This document shows positions 16,089 to 23,991 of a stretch of 37,876 nucleotides of DNA, piece after piece. Under the pieces are notes generated by a model. The model was not told where the DNA came from and ran no database searches. It was given only the letters and a program-made list of their open reading frames with translations. Position 1 is the first letter of the stretch. The number at the start of each line of letters is the position of its first letter. The stretch comes from JBDIBA01 sp039812705 (lineage in GTDB: Bacteria; Actinomycetota; Acidimicrobiia; Acidimicrobiales; JBBSGY01). A program made the translations under genes and the position numbers. Location: contig JBDIBA010000016.1 of the NCBI GenBank assembly GCA_039812705.1, forward strand, positions 1 to 37,876. The letters are read 5' to 3'.

Positions 16089-17587
16089 TAGAAGGTTCCT
16101 TTGCGCGCTGCAAACGGTTCTGGTTCGAACACCTCTGCAGGAAGTTTGATGCCGTAGTCCTCCAGGCGCTCCAAGAAGCGTGGACGAATACCAATGCTCT
16201 TGAGGTGACCCTTGAACTTGCCGTGTTCGTCGACACCCATTCCGTAGTCAAACAAGAACAAGTCCTGCAAGGTGATGGTGTCACCTTCCATGCCCTGAAC
16301 TTCGGTGATGTGCGTCACGCGACGTGAACCATCGCGGAGACGAGTCAGCTGAACAATTACGTCAACCGCAGAAGAGATCTGCTCACGAATAGCCCGCACG
16401 GGAAGGTCGAAACCAGCCATAAGAGTCAGGGTCTCGAGACGTGCAAGAGAGTCGCGAGGTGTGTTGGCGTGGACCGTGGTCAGCGAGCCATCGTGACCAG
16501 TGTTCATTGCCTGGAGCATGTCAAGTGCTTCTCCAGCACGACACTCACCAACAACAATGCGGTCAGGACGCATACGCAAGGTGTTACGAACCAGGTCACG
16601 AATGGTGACTGCACCCTTGCCTTCAACGTTGGGTGGACGCGTTTCAAGTGCAAGAACGTGGTCCTGCTTGAGCTGCAGTTCCTTGGCGTCTTCAACCGTG
16701 ACAATTCGCTCGTCGGTGGGAATGAAGCCCGAAAGAACGTTCAACAGCGTTGTCTTACCAGTACCGGTACCACCGGCAACGATCACGTTTGCGCGACCAA
16801 GCACGATTGCCTCAAGCAAACGCGCGGTCTTGCGGTCAAGCGAACCGAAACTGATGAGGTCTTCAACGGTCAGTGGGTCTGCCTTGAACTTACGAATGGT
16901 CAGGAAGGGTCCACCGATTGCAAGCGGGTGAACAACTGCGTTAACACGCGAGCCGTCAAGCAAACGCGCGTCAACCATTGGCGAAGAGTCGTCAATGCGT
17001 CGACCAACTTGGCTAACGATTTTGTCAATGATGCGACGCAAGTGGTGCTCGTCAATGAAGGTCGCGTTTGAAAGAACGAGCTTTCCGCCCTTTTCAATGT
17101 AAACCCGGTCTGGTCCATTGACCATGACTTCACTGACGTCATCATCGCGAAGGAAAATGTCAATCGGCCCATAACCCAAGATGTCGTCAAGGACGTCTTT
17201 GATGATCTGCTGGCGGTCTGCAGTTGACAGAGGCGCACGCTCTTTGGCCAGTGCGGCCTGAAGCTCGTCTTCAACGCGGCGTCGCAGCTCAATTTCGTTC
17301 ATGTTCTGATCGAAAAGCTGCGGACCAATTTCTTCGATTACGTGGTGGTGAATCTTGGTGCGTAGTTGGTCAAGCACAGGGTCGCGACGCGCGCGGTTCT
17401 GCTGCTGGCCACCAAACTGCTGCCCCGACTGAAACCCTGCGTTGTTCGGGCGAGAATCAGAAGGACCGCCTCCGCTGCCGGCGTTACCGCCACCAGAAGG
17501 CTGACCGCCACCTTGACCAGGCGTGCGCTGATTGCTTCCGCCCTGCTGGCCGGCTTGGGCCTCGTGCAAACGCTTGTAAAGCGACAT
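16088..17587 (-). CDS. tadA: Tad pilus assembly ATPase TadA/CpaF
   Basis: The secretion ATPase powering Tad pilus assembly, a cytoplasmic hexamer of the VirB11/GspE superfamily. Residues 10-68 are a Gly/Gln/Ser-rich, probably disordered region, longer than in many homologues. The N-terminal all-alpha and beta parts follow (DVLDDILGYGPIDIFL, VSEVMVNGPDRVYIE), then Walker A GGTGTGKTT at 272-280, the Asp box TVEDAKEL, Walker B IVVGECRAGE (about 344-353) and the His box GHDGSLTTVHA (364-374). At 499 residues it is near the usual length plus the linker. Start ATG 17587; it is 18 bp after tadZ and overlaps tadB by one base. Confidence 0.96.
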   Translation of the reverse strand: MSLYKRLHEAQAGQQGGSNQRTPGQGGGQPSGGGNAGSGGGPSDSRPNNAGFQSGQQFGGQQQNRARRDPVLDQLRTKIHHHVIEEIGPQLFDQNMNEIELRRRVEDELQAALAKERAPLSTADRQQIIKDVLDDILGYGPIDIFLRDDDVSEVMVNGPDRVYIEKGGKLVLSNATFIDEHHLRRIIDKIVSQVGRRIDDSSPMVDARLLDGSRVNAVVHPLAIGGPFLTIRKFKADPLTVEDLISFGSLDRKTARLLEAIVLGRANVIVAGGTGTGKTTLLNVLSGFIPTDERIVTVEDAKELQLKQDHVLALETRPPNVEGKGAVTIRDLVRNTLRMRPDRIVVGECRAGEALDMLQAMNTGHDGSLTTVHANTPRDSLARLETLTLMAGFDLPVRAIREQISSAVDVIVQLTRLRDGSRRVTHITEVQGMEGDTITLQDLFLFDYGMGVDEHGKFKGHLKSIGIRPRFLERLEDYGIKLPAEVFEPEPFAARKGTF

Positions 17588-17605
17588 AAATCAAACGCCT
17601 CCTGA

Positions 17606-18781
17606 TCAGCGCGCTCTTGGCGCTGTGGTGATTAGTTCGGCCAGCTGTTCAACGGCCTTAGCAACCGTTGACTTGGGGGCCTCAAGAACTGCGGGGTTGC
17701 CCTTGTTGACGGACTGAGGAATCAAGATGTCCGAAGGCAACAGCACATCGGCTTTGATTTGAAGCGTCTTTTCCACTTCACCAACATCGAGCTTGACCTT
17801 TGCGTTGGCGCGGTTCAACAACAACTTGACGCGCGACACTGGCATGTCCAGCAGTCGCAACACCTGCAAACCGATTTTCACGTTCTTGATTGCAGGAATG
17901 TCCATACCTGCAACAAGGACAATGTCGTCGCTGTGTTCAAGGATTGCGAGGTTGACCTCGTTGAAGTGCGACGGGGTGTCGATGATGACGTGGCCGGCAA
18001 AGCTTGCCAACATGTCGATGATCTTCACCATGTCTGAACCGCTCACCTGGTCGGCGAAACCCGGCTCAAGCGGACTTGGCAAGATGTAGACGTTGCTTCG
18101 CTCGTGCTTGACAAGCAAAGACTTCAACAATCCGGTGTCAAGACGGTCGATGTTTGCAACTGCATCAACAATCGTGTGACGCGGTGCAAGCTTCATCATG
18201 ACCGCAACGTCACCAAACTGAAGGTCACCATCGAGAATGATGACGGGCTTTTCGCTGCGCTTTGCAAGTGTGACTGCAAGGTTGCAAGCAACAACGCTCT
18301 TGCCCGTGCCACCCTTTGTAGAAAACACGGTGGTAATGCGACCGCGGTTCGATCCGCCTTCGCCACGTTGCTTGTCTTCGGGTTGCGCAGGCGCCGTTGG
18401 CAGCATCTGGGCAACTCGTTCTACGGCTTCTGTCAGTTGGGCTTCCTGAATTGGAAGACCTACAACGTCGCTGATTCCGCCACGAATCGCCAACTGCATT
18501 ACTGCGGTGGTTAGTTCGGTGGCTGCAAGAATAATTGCGGTTGACTGACGTCGAGCCAACACCTGGGACAACTCTTGAATGCCAGCTGGGTTCGCGAAGG
18601 AAGGTCCAGCAACAATCACCGCAGGGCCAAGACCAAGACGGTCCATCATGGAGTCAAGGGATGTGAACACGCCCGCCTGCGACCGCTCACCTAGATGAAC
18701 CGCGAGGCGCGTGCGCGTCTTGGAATCTTCGTCAACAACAGCTACTGCGTATGCCGTGGTTGCGATTTGGGCGTCTGACAC
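17606..18781 (-). CDS. tadZ: TadZ/CpaE-like pilus localisation ATPase
   Basis: A 391-residue MinD/ParA-superfamily protein that places the Tad machine in the cell. The N-terminal half (about 10-125) looks like a receiver-type fold but the strand where a phospho-acceptor Asp would sit reads AVIVAGPSF, so it is a pseudo-receiver as in other CpaE/TadZ proteins. A short linker leads to the deviant Walker A KGGTGKS at about 156-162, then VIILDGDLQFGDVAVMM and HVIIDTPSHFNEV. I chose GTG 18781 because GGGAG lies 5-6 bp before it; an in-frame start at 18853 would place the initiation codon inside a very stable hairpin. It follows cpaB after about 94 bp and precedes tadA by 24 bp or less. Confidence 0.92.
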   Translation of the reverse strand: MSDAQIATTAYAVAVVDEDSKTRTRLAVHLGERSQAGVFTSLDSMMDRLGLGPAVIVAGPSFANPAGIQELSQVLARRQSTAIILAATELTTAVMQLAIRGGISDVVGLPIQEAQLTEAVERVAQMLPTAPAQPEDKQRGEGGSNRGRITTVFSTKGGTGKSVVACNLAVTLAKRSEKPVIILDGDLQFGDVAVMMKLAPRHTIVDAVANIDRLDTGLLKSLLVKHERSNVYILPSPLEPGFADQVSGSDMVKIIDMLASFAGHVIIDTPSHFNEVNLAILEHSDDIVLVAGMDIPAIKNVKIGLQVLRLLDMPVSRVKLLLNRANAKVKLDVGEVEKTLQIKADVLLPSDILIPQSVNKGNPAVLEAPKSTVAKAVEQLAELITTAPRAR

Positions 18782-18827
18782 TGCTTCTCCCGAAATTAGA
18801 AAGTTGAATTCGTCTGAATAAGGGGTT

Positions 18828-18867
18828 TCCCATCCGGGACGGTGTCGCAACACCCTCCCGGATGGGA
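18828..18867 (-). other. Very stable intercistronic hairpin between cpaB and tadZ
   Basis: TCCCATCCGGGA (18828-18839) pairs perfectly with 18856-18867; after one mismatch a further 5 bp (18841-18845 with 18850-18854) closes on a 4-base loop. It starts 8 bp after the cpaB stop. There is no T-tract in minus orientation (the next bases read AAACCCC), so it is more likely a processing or stability element than a simple terminator. Confidence 0.75.
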
Positions 18868-18875
18868 GTTGATGG

Positions 18876-19697
18876 TTAGTTGTATGGCGTTAGTGGAATG
18901 CCGTCGAGGTAGCTCGAGGCTCCAGGGCCGCCGACCTTCGGCACGCTTACTGGCTGGTTGTCCGGTGGAACCAATGTGAGGTAAAGCGAGTGGCTTCCGT
19001 CAGGACCGCCCGATGCGCCCAGCGCAATACGCTCTGCTGCTTCAAGTGGCACTGAGAACGTGATCAAACCAGCGTCACCTGCAGCCTGCTGCTTCTGACC
19101 GCTGGAGTCACCTGACTCGTCTGCTGAAGCGCTCGATCCACCAGCTTGTGGTGCGGTCTTGCTACCGATAGCCATAACTTCGACGTTCTGGTACATCGTT
19201 GCAATCTGCTTGTTGGTGGTTCCAGCACCGCCGGCTCCACCGACAGACATGATGTTCACCTTGTCACCAGGCATCAGCAATCCGGCCACGCCGTGAACCT
19301 GGTCAACCGAGATGGTCACAGCAACCTGGCCGGTCTTGACCTGCTGTGCAGTTGTCACCTGTGCAACGTTGGGGTCAACGAACTGACCGGCAACAAGAAT
19401 GGTTCCAGGGCTGATGTCGTACAGCGCAACCTTGTTCTTGATCTCGTCGGTACGAACCACGGCAGTTCCGGGTTTGAACTCTTGAGGAATCTGGCTGTCC
19501 TTGATGTATCCCTGCGAGATGGCTTGGTCGGCAGCAAGACCCTTAGGAATCTGCTTCTCAATCTTGAACACCTTGACCAGCTCAGCGTTCTTGTATGCCC
19601 TCTGGTTTGCAGAATTCGCAAAAAGAATGACACCGAAAAACGCCAATGCTGCTAAGACGACTGCTGCTATCGCCATCAACGTCCGTCGTGATTTCAC
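18876..19697 (-). CDS. cpaB: Flp pilus assembly protein CpaB/RcpC
   Basis: CpaB/RcpC is an envelope protein of Tad systems with a SAF domain, thought to bind peptidoglycan or stabilise the export channel. The 273-residue protein starts with a single membrane helix (LMAIAAVVLAALAFFGVILF) after a basic stretch MKSRRT, then a SAF-like region (VFKIEKQIPKG to about residue 100) and the RcpC region containing VAVTISVDQVHGVAGLLMPGDKVNIM. An Ala/Gly/Ser/Gln-rich insert (about 185-215) precedes the last strand region. Start is GTG 19697, with AGAGGGG 8 bp before it; an in-frame start at 19898 would add an unlikely 67-residue extension. It is the first gene of the minus-strand tad operon and is divergent from tadE. 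Confidence 0.9.
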   Translation of the reverse strand: MKSRRTLMAIAAVVLAALAFFGVILFANSANQRAYKNAELVKVFKIEKQIPKGLAADQAISQGYIKDSQIPQEFKPGTAVVRTDEIKNKVALYDISPGTILVAGQFVDPNVAQVTTAQQVKTGQVAVTISVDQVHGVAGLLMPGDKVNIMSVGGAGGAGTTNKQIATMYQNVEVMAIGSKTAPQAGGSSASADESGDSSGQKQQAAGDAGLITFSVPLEAAERIALGASGGPDGSHSLYLTLVPPDNQPVSVPKVGGPGASSYLDGIPLTPYN

Positions 19698-19840
19698 TTG
19701 GGTAACCCCTCTTATAGCTGCGGAGCGGATCCCTTTGGTTCCCGCGCCTCCGAATGTGGTGGACAACGATCGAAACCGTTGACACCGCACAGGCTTCATC
19801 GGCCAGCTAGTCGAGGTAGGTAAGCCTCCGGTTAAGGGAC

Positions 19841-19866
19841 TTTTCGAAAATAGGTCAATTGACCTA
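19841..19866. promoter_or_regulatory. Double palindrome, candidate operator between cpaB and tadE
   Basis: TAGGTCAATTGACCTA (19851-19866) is a perfect 16-bp palindrome. Directly adjoining it is a second perfect palindrome, TTTTCGAAAA (19841-19850). They sit in the 268-bp divergent interval, about 154 bp from the cpaB start and 100 bp from the tadE start. The 16-mer resembles the site before pilin 1 (13/16). A regulator dimer acting on both divergent operons is the likely reading; the LuxR-type regulator at 10293-10883 is the natural candidate. Confidence 0.6.
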
Positions 19867-19965
19867 ATTACCCGGCTAAGTCCTGCGGTTTCGTTCACTT
19901 AGCGCGTCATCGTGCCGATTTAGTCAAGGCAAGTGCGACCACGCACCAACGCTCAAGGACGAGTG

Positions 19966-20523
19966 ATGACCAAATCGACTTTAAAAACCAAGCGTTGCAA
20001 GAAAACAGAGCGGGGAGCCGCCCTGGTTGAGACTGCCATTGTCTTGATCCCGCTCTGCCTGATCGTTTTCGGAATCATTGAATACGGCTTTATTTTCAAG
20101 GACTCCTTGACGCTCTCCAACGCCACCCGCTCCGGCGCCCGTACGGCGTCTGCCGAGCCTGGCGGCCCAACCTTCTACCAGGACACCGTTGACGCCGTTT
20201 CTCGTGGCGCCTCTGGTCTTGTCATGAGCGGTGGCGAAAAGCTCTTTATCTACAAGGCCCGCCCAGACGGCTTGCCCGAAAGCGGTAGCGACACCTCGTG
20301 CACCACCAACTGCGCCGAGTACACCTGGAATGGCGGAAGCAAGAGGTTCGTCTTGAACCAGAACAACTGGCCCGTTGCAAACCATCAGGCATGCTTCGGA
20401 AGTGCCGACAGTGTGGGCGTCATCTTGCGCATCAACCACGACGCACTCAGCGGATTCTTCAAGGACATGCCATTGCGCGAACGCACAGTCATGCGCTTTG
20501 AGCCGGTCTCGTCGGACTGCTAA
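19966..20523 (+). CDS. tadE: TadE-like pseudopilin
   Basis: A 185-residue TadE-family protein, a pseudopilin-like minor component of Tad pili. After a basic leader (KTKRCKKTERG) comes the processing-site-like stretch AALVETAIVLIPLCLIVFGIIEYG with Glu at +5 after the Gly, then a hydrophobic helix and the family-typical LTLSNATRSGARTASAE. The rest is an extracytoplasmic domain with four to five cysteines (for example CTTNC). Start ATG 19966 is preferred, with AAGGA (19955-19959) upstream; an in-frame start at 19933 is less likely. It is followed after 35 bp by tadG1, so tadE-tadG1-tadG2 form one transcript from the palindrome-bearing intergenic region. Confidence 0.9.
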   Translation: MTKSTLKTKRCKKTERGAALVETAIVLIPLCLIVFGIIEYGFIFKDSLTLSNATRSGARTASAEPGGPTFYQDTVDAVSRGASGLVMSGGEKLFIYKARPDGLPESGSDTSCTTNCAEYTWNGGSKRFVLNQNNWPVANHQACFGSADSVGVILRINHDALSGFFKDMPLRERTVMRFEPVSSDC

Positions 20524-20558
20524 GAAAAAACCGCTCAAGCGACTTTCACATCTTGTCG

Positions 20559-22217
20559 ATGGCCAAAGAAATGACCAGGTCTAAAAACCTTTGGCTGCGC
20601 GAGCGAATTCTTCGCATGCGCGAGGACGGCAGTGTTTTGCCGTTCTTTGCTTTGGTTCTGACCGTCATGATGGGCGCCGCAGGCCTGTGTCTTGACCTGG
20701 GCAACTGGTACTTGCAGACCTCACGCATGCAGCGCGCTGCTGACGCGGCTGCTCTTACAGGCTCGGTGTACCTCCCCGGCAATGTCGATGCCGCACGAAC
20801 AGCGGCCAAGGGAAGCCTCACCCAGAACCAAGAGAACCCGTCCACGGCCGTAATCAACCAAAGCACGGCCAACCCGTACACCCTTGATGTCACGGTGCAA
20901 AGAACGGTCAAGAACTACTTCATGTCGTTCTTTGGTCTGACCTCAACCAGCTTTTCCCGCGCGGCCTCTGGTGAGTATCGGCCATTCATCCCAATGGGAA
21001 GCCCCTCAAATGTTCTGGGCATCGAGCCCGACCCGACCGATCTCTGGGAGTCATCGGGCAAGACCAATGCGTATTGGCTCAACATCTCAGGTGGCGCCAC
21101 GCCAAAAGGAAACGGTGACCGCTGGGACGGCGGTGTTTGCGCTTCGGGTGTCGACCTGTGCAGCACGTCCACCCCTGCGCCTCTTGGGAACTCGGACTAC
21201 ATCGGAACCCAGACCTTCGTAATTCACATTCCCACTGGCATAACCGGCAACTTCAAGCTGCAAGCGTTCGACCCCGGCCTCAACGACACGGGCGACTATT
21301 GCGACACCAACTTCAACAACTTCACCCCGGCTGACGCAGCAGACCCTCGCTATCAGTCAGGAATCGCGAACCAATACTGCACCGGTGACGAATTCGCAGG
21401 CTCGGCGGGCCAAGAAGCCTCGACTACATACGAACTTTGGACCCCCGAAGAGACCTTTGGGTCTTCGCACTCAATCGGCACCACAACCTGCAGCTCCAAG
21501 ACCTACCCCGGCTATTCAGGCTCGCTGGGAACACAGCTACAAAACCCGACCTTCCGCGCATCGTTCAGAAAATGGGTTGACATCTGTTCGATCTACATCG
21601 GCGGCACCTTCGCCCCCGGCGACTACCTGCTGAAGGTAAAGACCCCGACAAACAAGTGGTCCATGAACCGTTACGGCCTGCGCGCAGGATTCATGACAAG
21701 TGCGACCGAGGTCGACAAGGCCAAAACGAGTCAAGTCTCGCTGTACGCCAAGGGCCAGTTGGTCATCTATGCGCTTCGACAGTCATCGAACGTCGACTTC
21801 TACCTGGCTCGCCTGCGAACAAGTGCGTCCGGTCACGACCTTGAGCTGAACCTCTTCGACATCGGCGATGCCAGCCAACCCGTGGGTCTCACGGTCCTTC
21901 CGCCAAGTGACGCAAGGGTCAATGGCAATTCGATCTCGTCATTTGCCAATTGCGAGTACACGAGGCCGGGCAATACAAGTCTCTATTTCTCCACCACCAA
22001 CTGCGGAATCTCCGGCATGACCAGCAGCACGCACAACGGAAAGCTGGTCAAGGTCAAGATTCCGATTCCGCCCGGCTACAGCTGCAACGACAACGACCCC
22101 AACGCGTGTTGGACCCGAATCCGCCTCAGCTACGCCAGCGGCCAAGTAAACGACACCACCAGCTGGCAAGTCCGACTGGCGGGCCAACCAGTTCGCCTCG
22201 TGCCAGCCGGAAACTAA
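20559..22217 (+). CDS. TadG-like pilus-associated protein 1 (large)
   Basis: A 552-residue protein with a short basic cytoplasmic N terminus, one membrane helix (VLPFFALVLTVMMGAAGLCLDLG) and a long extracytoplasmic part. The helix flanked by EDGS and followed by NWYLQTSRMQRAADAAAL is the TadE/TadG-type N-terminal signature; TadG proteins are Tad pilus components at the envelope. The region beyond about residue 130 (EYRPFIPMGSPSNVLG onwards) is rich in Thr, Ser, Asn and Cys and has no domain I recognise. ATG 20559 is chosen over a TTG at 20553 and an ATG at 20571; no strong ribosome-binding site is seen. It is a tandem paralogue of the following gene. A surface-exposed or adhesive function is inference. 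Confidence 0.82.
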   Translation: MAKEMTRSKNLWLRERILRMREDGSVLPFFALVLTVMMGAAGLCLDLGNWYLQTSRMQRAADAAALTGSVYLPGNVDAARTAAKGSLTQNQENPSTAVINQSTANPYTLDVTVQRTVKNYFMSFFGLTSTSFSRAASGEYRPFIPMGSPSNVLGIEPDPTDLWESSGKTNAYWLNISGGATPKGNGDRWDGGVCASGVDLCSTSTPAPLGNSDYIGTQTFVIHIPTGITGNFKLQAFDPGLNDTGDYCDTNFNNFTPADAADPRYQSGIANQYCTGDEFAGSAGQEASTTYELWTPEETFGSSHSIGTTTCSSKTYPGYSGSLGTQLQNPTFRASFRKWVDICSIYIGGTFAPGDYLLKVKTPTNKWSMNRYGLRAGFMTSATEVDKAKTSQVSLYAKGQLVIYALRQSSNVDFYLARLRTSASGHDLELNLFDIGDASQPVGLTVLPPSDARVNGNSISSFANCEYTRPGNTSLYFSTTNCGISGMTSSTHNGKLVKVKIPIPPGYSCNDNDPNACWTRIRLSYASGQVNDTTSWQVRLAGQPVRLVPAGN

Positions 22218-22355
22218 ATGCCCACCCCATCCCCCCCCTCACATCACCAGCAAAGCTCCCGATTGAACGACCGTGGCTAGCAACATGTTCAAGCCATCCT
22301 CAACAGGAACCCACCACGGGACGAACGCGGTGCTGCCCTGGCAGTCACCGCAACC
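22218..22355 (+). other. Disrupted 5' region of TadG-like gene 2
   Basis: An ATG at 22218 directly follows the tadG1 stop and is in the same frame as the next gene, but a TAG at 22278-22280 interrupts it after 20 codons. Between the TAG and the first ATG (22356) the frame remains open and encodes RDERGAALAVTAT, which aligns without gaps with the TM start of paralogue 1. A run of eight C lies at 22231-22238. A GTG (22273) and ATG (22285) exist in another frame, so a one-base shift is also possible. Confidence 0.6.
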
Positions 22356-23939
22356 ATGCTGTTCGTGTTTATCGGCGTTGCCGGACTCTGCTTGGACTTT
22401 GGCAACTGGTACTTGCAAACCGCACGAATGCAACGCGCCGTCGACGCGGCCGCGCTGGCCGGATCTGTCCACCTGCCCGGCGACTTCAACCAAGCCAAAG
22501 CAACCGCAGCCGAAGAACTCACGCGTAACCGTGAAACCCCGGTTGGCGCCCAATACTGGGTGAACCCCAACAACCCAAACGAATTATCGGTTCGCATCGA
22601 ACGCACGGTAGACAACAGCTTCTTTGCATTCTTCGGCGCAGCAACTTCCGATTTCATGCGCACCGGCACGGCTGAGTACCGACCCTTCATGCCAATGGGC
22701 TCGCCTTCGAACGTGCTGGGAACCGAACCCGATCCAGCAAACTCCTGGGACACCCTTGCGGCTTCCGACGACTACTGGTTGAGCATTGGTGGAGGCTTGA
22801 CGCGCAAGGACTATGGAGACCGCTGGCTGTCGGGCGACTGCAAAGCCTTTGTTGATGGCTGCAACACCGCGCTTCCCGTCCCGGCACGCAACACCGAATA
22901 CACAAGCGCGCGGGAATACATCGTTGCGGTTGGCCCCGGCGTCACCGGCACTCTGCAAATCCAGGCATACGACCCAGGTCTCTACACAACAGGTAACCGT
23001 TGCGGTGAAGGCGCCCTCGAAGGCCCTTATTACACAAACTTCTCTGGGGCTGACGCCACCGACCCTCGCTATCAGATTGGAACCGACAACCCCTTCTGCG
23101 CGGGCGACCGCTTCGACGGCACGGTTGGCCAAGAAGCCTCGACAAAGTTCGAGCTGTGGACACCTGCCGTTTGGCCAGGCCCGCAGTACCCAATCCCGTC
23201 TGGGTCCTGCTCAGCCAAGACCTTCCCCGGCTACTCCGGCTCGCTTGGTTCCAAACTCTCCTCCGACCCGGTTTTCAGAAGCGAGTTTCACCAGTGGGTG
23301 AACATCTGTCAGCTCAACATTGGCGGCACCTATCCCGCGGGCGACTATGTCCTCAAGGTGTCAACACCACCGGACAAGCACGCGCAAAACCGCTTTGCGC
23401 TTCGCGCGGCATTCGTCAATGGTGCAGGCGCCCCAGACCCCACCAAGTCCAAATCAGTTGCCATTCACTCCAAGGCCAGGCTGACGCTCTACGCATTGCG
23501 CAAGGCAACCAACGTGGAGTTTTACCTAACCCGTCTTCGCACCTACGGCGCAGGCAAGGACATGATCGTCACGTTCTTTGACCTTGGAGACGCGGACAGC
23601 CCAGTTACGGCCAACCTGGTGCCACCGGCAGAAGCAACGGCAGGGGGAATACCGCTCAGCGGATTCTCGGAGTGCGAATACTCACCGCCTGGCAACACCG
23701 AGATATTCACCGCCACCGGCCCAACCTGCACGATTACCGGCCTCAACGCAACGAGTGACTCCGGAAAACTGCGGGCCATGAAGGTGCACATTCCCGCCGA
23801 TTACACATGCAACGACACCGATCCGAACGGATGCTGGGTGAAGATTCGCCTCAACTATTCAGAGGGCATGGTGTATGACGCAACCAGTTGGGAAGTCAAC
23901 ATCTCTGGCCAGCCAGTCCGCCTTGTACCGGCGGACTGA
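22356..23939 (+). CDS. TadG-like pilus-associated protein 2 (5' end uncertain)
   Basis: A 527-residue paralogue of the preceding protein as measured from the first in-frame ATG. It shares AGLCLDFGNWYLQTARMQRAVDAAAL, EYRPFMPMGSPSNVLG, YSGSLG, NVEFYLTRLRT and CEYSPPGNT with paralogue 1, in the same order, over the whole length, so the two arose by tandem duplication and then diverged strongly. Starting at 22356 would cut the membrane helix in half; the same frame upstream encodes the missing half but contains no usual start codon after the TAG at 22278. The protein may therefore be made from an unusual start, by recoding, or not at all, or the site may be a sequence error. The extracytoplasmic part has several cysteines and no domain I recognise. 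It is convergent with rpsA. Confidence 0.75.
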   Translation: MLFVFIGVAGLCLDFGNWYLQTARMQRAVDAAALAGSVHLPGDFNQAKATAAEELTRNRETPVGAQYWVNPNNPNELSVRIERTVDNSFFAFFGAATSDFMRTGTAEYRPFMPMGSPSNVLGTEPDPANSWDTLAASDDYWLSIGGGLTRKDYGDRWLSGDCKAFVDGCNTALPVPARNTEYTSAREYIVAVGPGVTGTLQIQAYDPGLYTTGNRCGEGALEGPYYTNFSGADATDPRYQIGTDNPFCAGDRFDGTVGQEASTKFELWTPAVWPGPQYPIPSGSCSAKTFPGYSGSLGSKLSSDPVFRSEFHQWVNICQLNIGGTYPAGDYVLKVSTPPDKHAQNRFALRAAFVNGAGAPDPTKSKSVAIHSKARLTLYALRKATNVEFYLTRLRTYGAGKDMIVTFFDLGDADSPVTANLVPPAEATAGGIPLSGFSECEYSPPGNTEIFTATGPTCTITGLNATSDSGKLRAMKVHIPADYTCNDTDPNGCWVKIRLNYSEGMVYDATSWEVNISGQPVRLVPAD

Positions 23940-23991
23940 CCTGAACCAGTCAATGCGCTAGGCCCTTCGCGAGCCAGGCCCTTCTGCGGCC

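Noticed and set aside
18782..18853. N-terminal extension of TadZ from 18853
   Set aside because: Start codon falls in the loop region of a stable hairpin, the extension is not family-like, and a good GGGAG site precedes GTG 18781.
22273..22563. 96-codon frame starting GTG 22273 as a separate small gene
   Set aside because: It runs across the conserved TadG2 coding region in another frame and its product is Pro/Ser-rich low complexity; only its first codons could matter for a frameshift model.
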